A stretch of 32,317 nucleotides of DNA, from assembly GCA_903907865.1 (NCBI GenBank), contig CAIVPR010000010.1, positions 1 through 32,317 on the forward strand, in the 5' to 3' direction. Under the pieces are notes generated by a model. That model searched no databases and was not told the DNA's origin. It worked only from the letters and a program-made list of their open reading frames with translations. Each line of letters starts with the position of its first letter. Within the stretch, counting starts at the first letter, position 1. Positions 32,211-32,317 of this stretch are shown piece after piece. This DNA comes from an uncultured Acidobacteriia bacterium. Lineage in GTDB: Bacteria; Acidobacteriota; Terriglobia; Bryobacterales; Bryobacteraceae. The position numbers were made by a program, and so were the translations under genes.

Positions 32211-32317
32211 GAGCGAAGGTGCGGGAAGGCCCGCGCGGTGTGAGTGGACAGCCTGTTTGAGGTAGTCGAGAGGATTGCGGCCTTGGATGCGGCAGGTCTG
32301 GGTGGCGGTGAGAAGTC
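32179..32317. mobile_element. Left end of an IS66-family insertion sequence (partial)
   Basis: The element starts at GTAACAG (32179), the GTAA end typical of IS66-family inverted repeats, and extends off the window. It carries the 3' part of a transposase on the minus strand and interrupts the unknown one-TM protein gene. The 8-base target duplication cannot be tested because the other end is outside the window. Confidence 0.65.
32187..32317 (-). CDS. IS66-family transposase, C-terminal part
   Basis: About 42 codons at the window edge, read on the minus strand and ending TGA at 32187-32189. They encode LLTATQTCRIQGRNPLDYL followed by KQAVHSHRAGLPAPSLLPA, which is the usual C-terminal end of IS66-type transposases (T-x-RxQxRNxLxYL...AHxxGxPxPSLLP). 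The catalytic DDE domain lies beyond the window. The element end is only 8 bases after the stop, as expected. Confidence 0.7.
   Translation of the reverse strand, partial: LLTATQTCRIQGRNPLDYLKQAVHSHRAGLPAPSLLPAKPRA

Noticed and set aside
1-32317. CRISPR array, tRNA or rRNA genes
   Set aside because: No regularly spaced direct repeats, cloverleaf candidates or rRNA-like stretches were seen.

Overview
The window looks like chromosomal DNA of a high-GC, Gram-negative acidobacterium, most likely from the Bryobacter/Solibacter group. This rests on a very large Oar-like TonB-dependent receptor with an N-terminal carboxypeptidase-regulatory domain, an ECF sigma factor paired with a kinase-like TPR membrane protein, several secreted esterases, a Tat-type sulfatase and many toxin-antitoxin pieces. 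The taxonomic call is inference; no rRNA gene is present. Both ends look like mobile DNA. At the right edge is the C-terminal part of an IS66-type transposase, with a GTAA element end at about 32179. At the left edge about 138 bases of unrelated sequence replace the start of a short-chain dehydrogenase.

Layout. 1-2461: truncated SDR, alpha/beta hydrolase and a FeeM-like GNAT, all plus strand. 2442-4656: ECF sigma factor and pseudokinase/TPR protein, minus strand. 4776-8299: a plus-strand run of VOC protein, MFS exporter, TPR lipid/periplasmic-type protein, NUDIX hydrolase and a PIN toxin with an unusual small partner. 8345-15447: secreted acetyl-esterase-like hydrolase (plus), then an Oar-like receptor and a type-B carboxylesterase (both minus), which together suggest uptake and trimming of acylated organic polymers.

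15534-16409: a decayed hicB antitoxin and an intact ParDE-type module. 16584-21555: a complete iscR-iscS-iscU-iscA-hscB-hscA operon (minus strand) for Fe-S cluster assembly, without a ferredoxin gene. A very good IscR type-1-like site sits on the iscR transcription start. 21583-23053: an orphan ParD-like antitoxin, a DUF4288 protein and a Uma2 protein. 23142-24547: rpmI-rplT followed by a coiled-coil protein and zapA, linking translation and division, with infC and pheST missing from their usual places.

24839-29261: a conserved membrane protein of unknown function, a 2H phosphoesterase, an AmiC-type amidase and a lytic transglycosylase (peptidoglycan remodelling), and MobA. 29254-31580: an orphan MlaF-like ATPase and a Tat-type sulfatase, translationally coupled to mobA. 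31590-32210: an unknown one-TM protein cut by the IS66-type element.

The most interesting points are the pseudokinase paired with the ECF sigma factor, the VapC partner that resembles no standard antitoxin, the IscR-type and LacI-type operator candidates placed exactly on predicted start sites, a hicB fossil not visible as an ORF, toxin-antitoxin debris on both sides of the isc operon, and a set of genes whose -10 boxes lie so close to the start codon that leaderless translation is likely. I did not find a clearly new multi-gene defence system.
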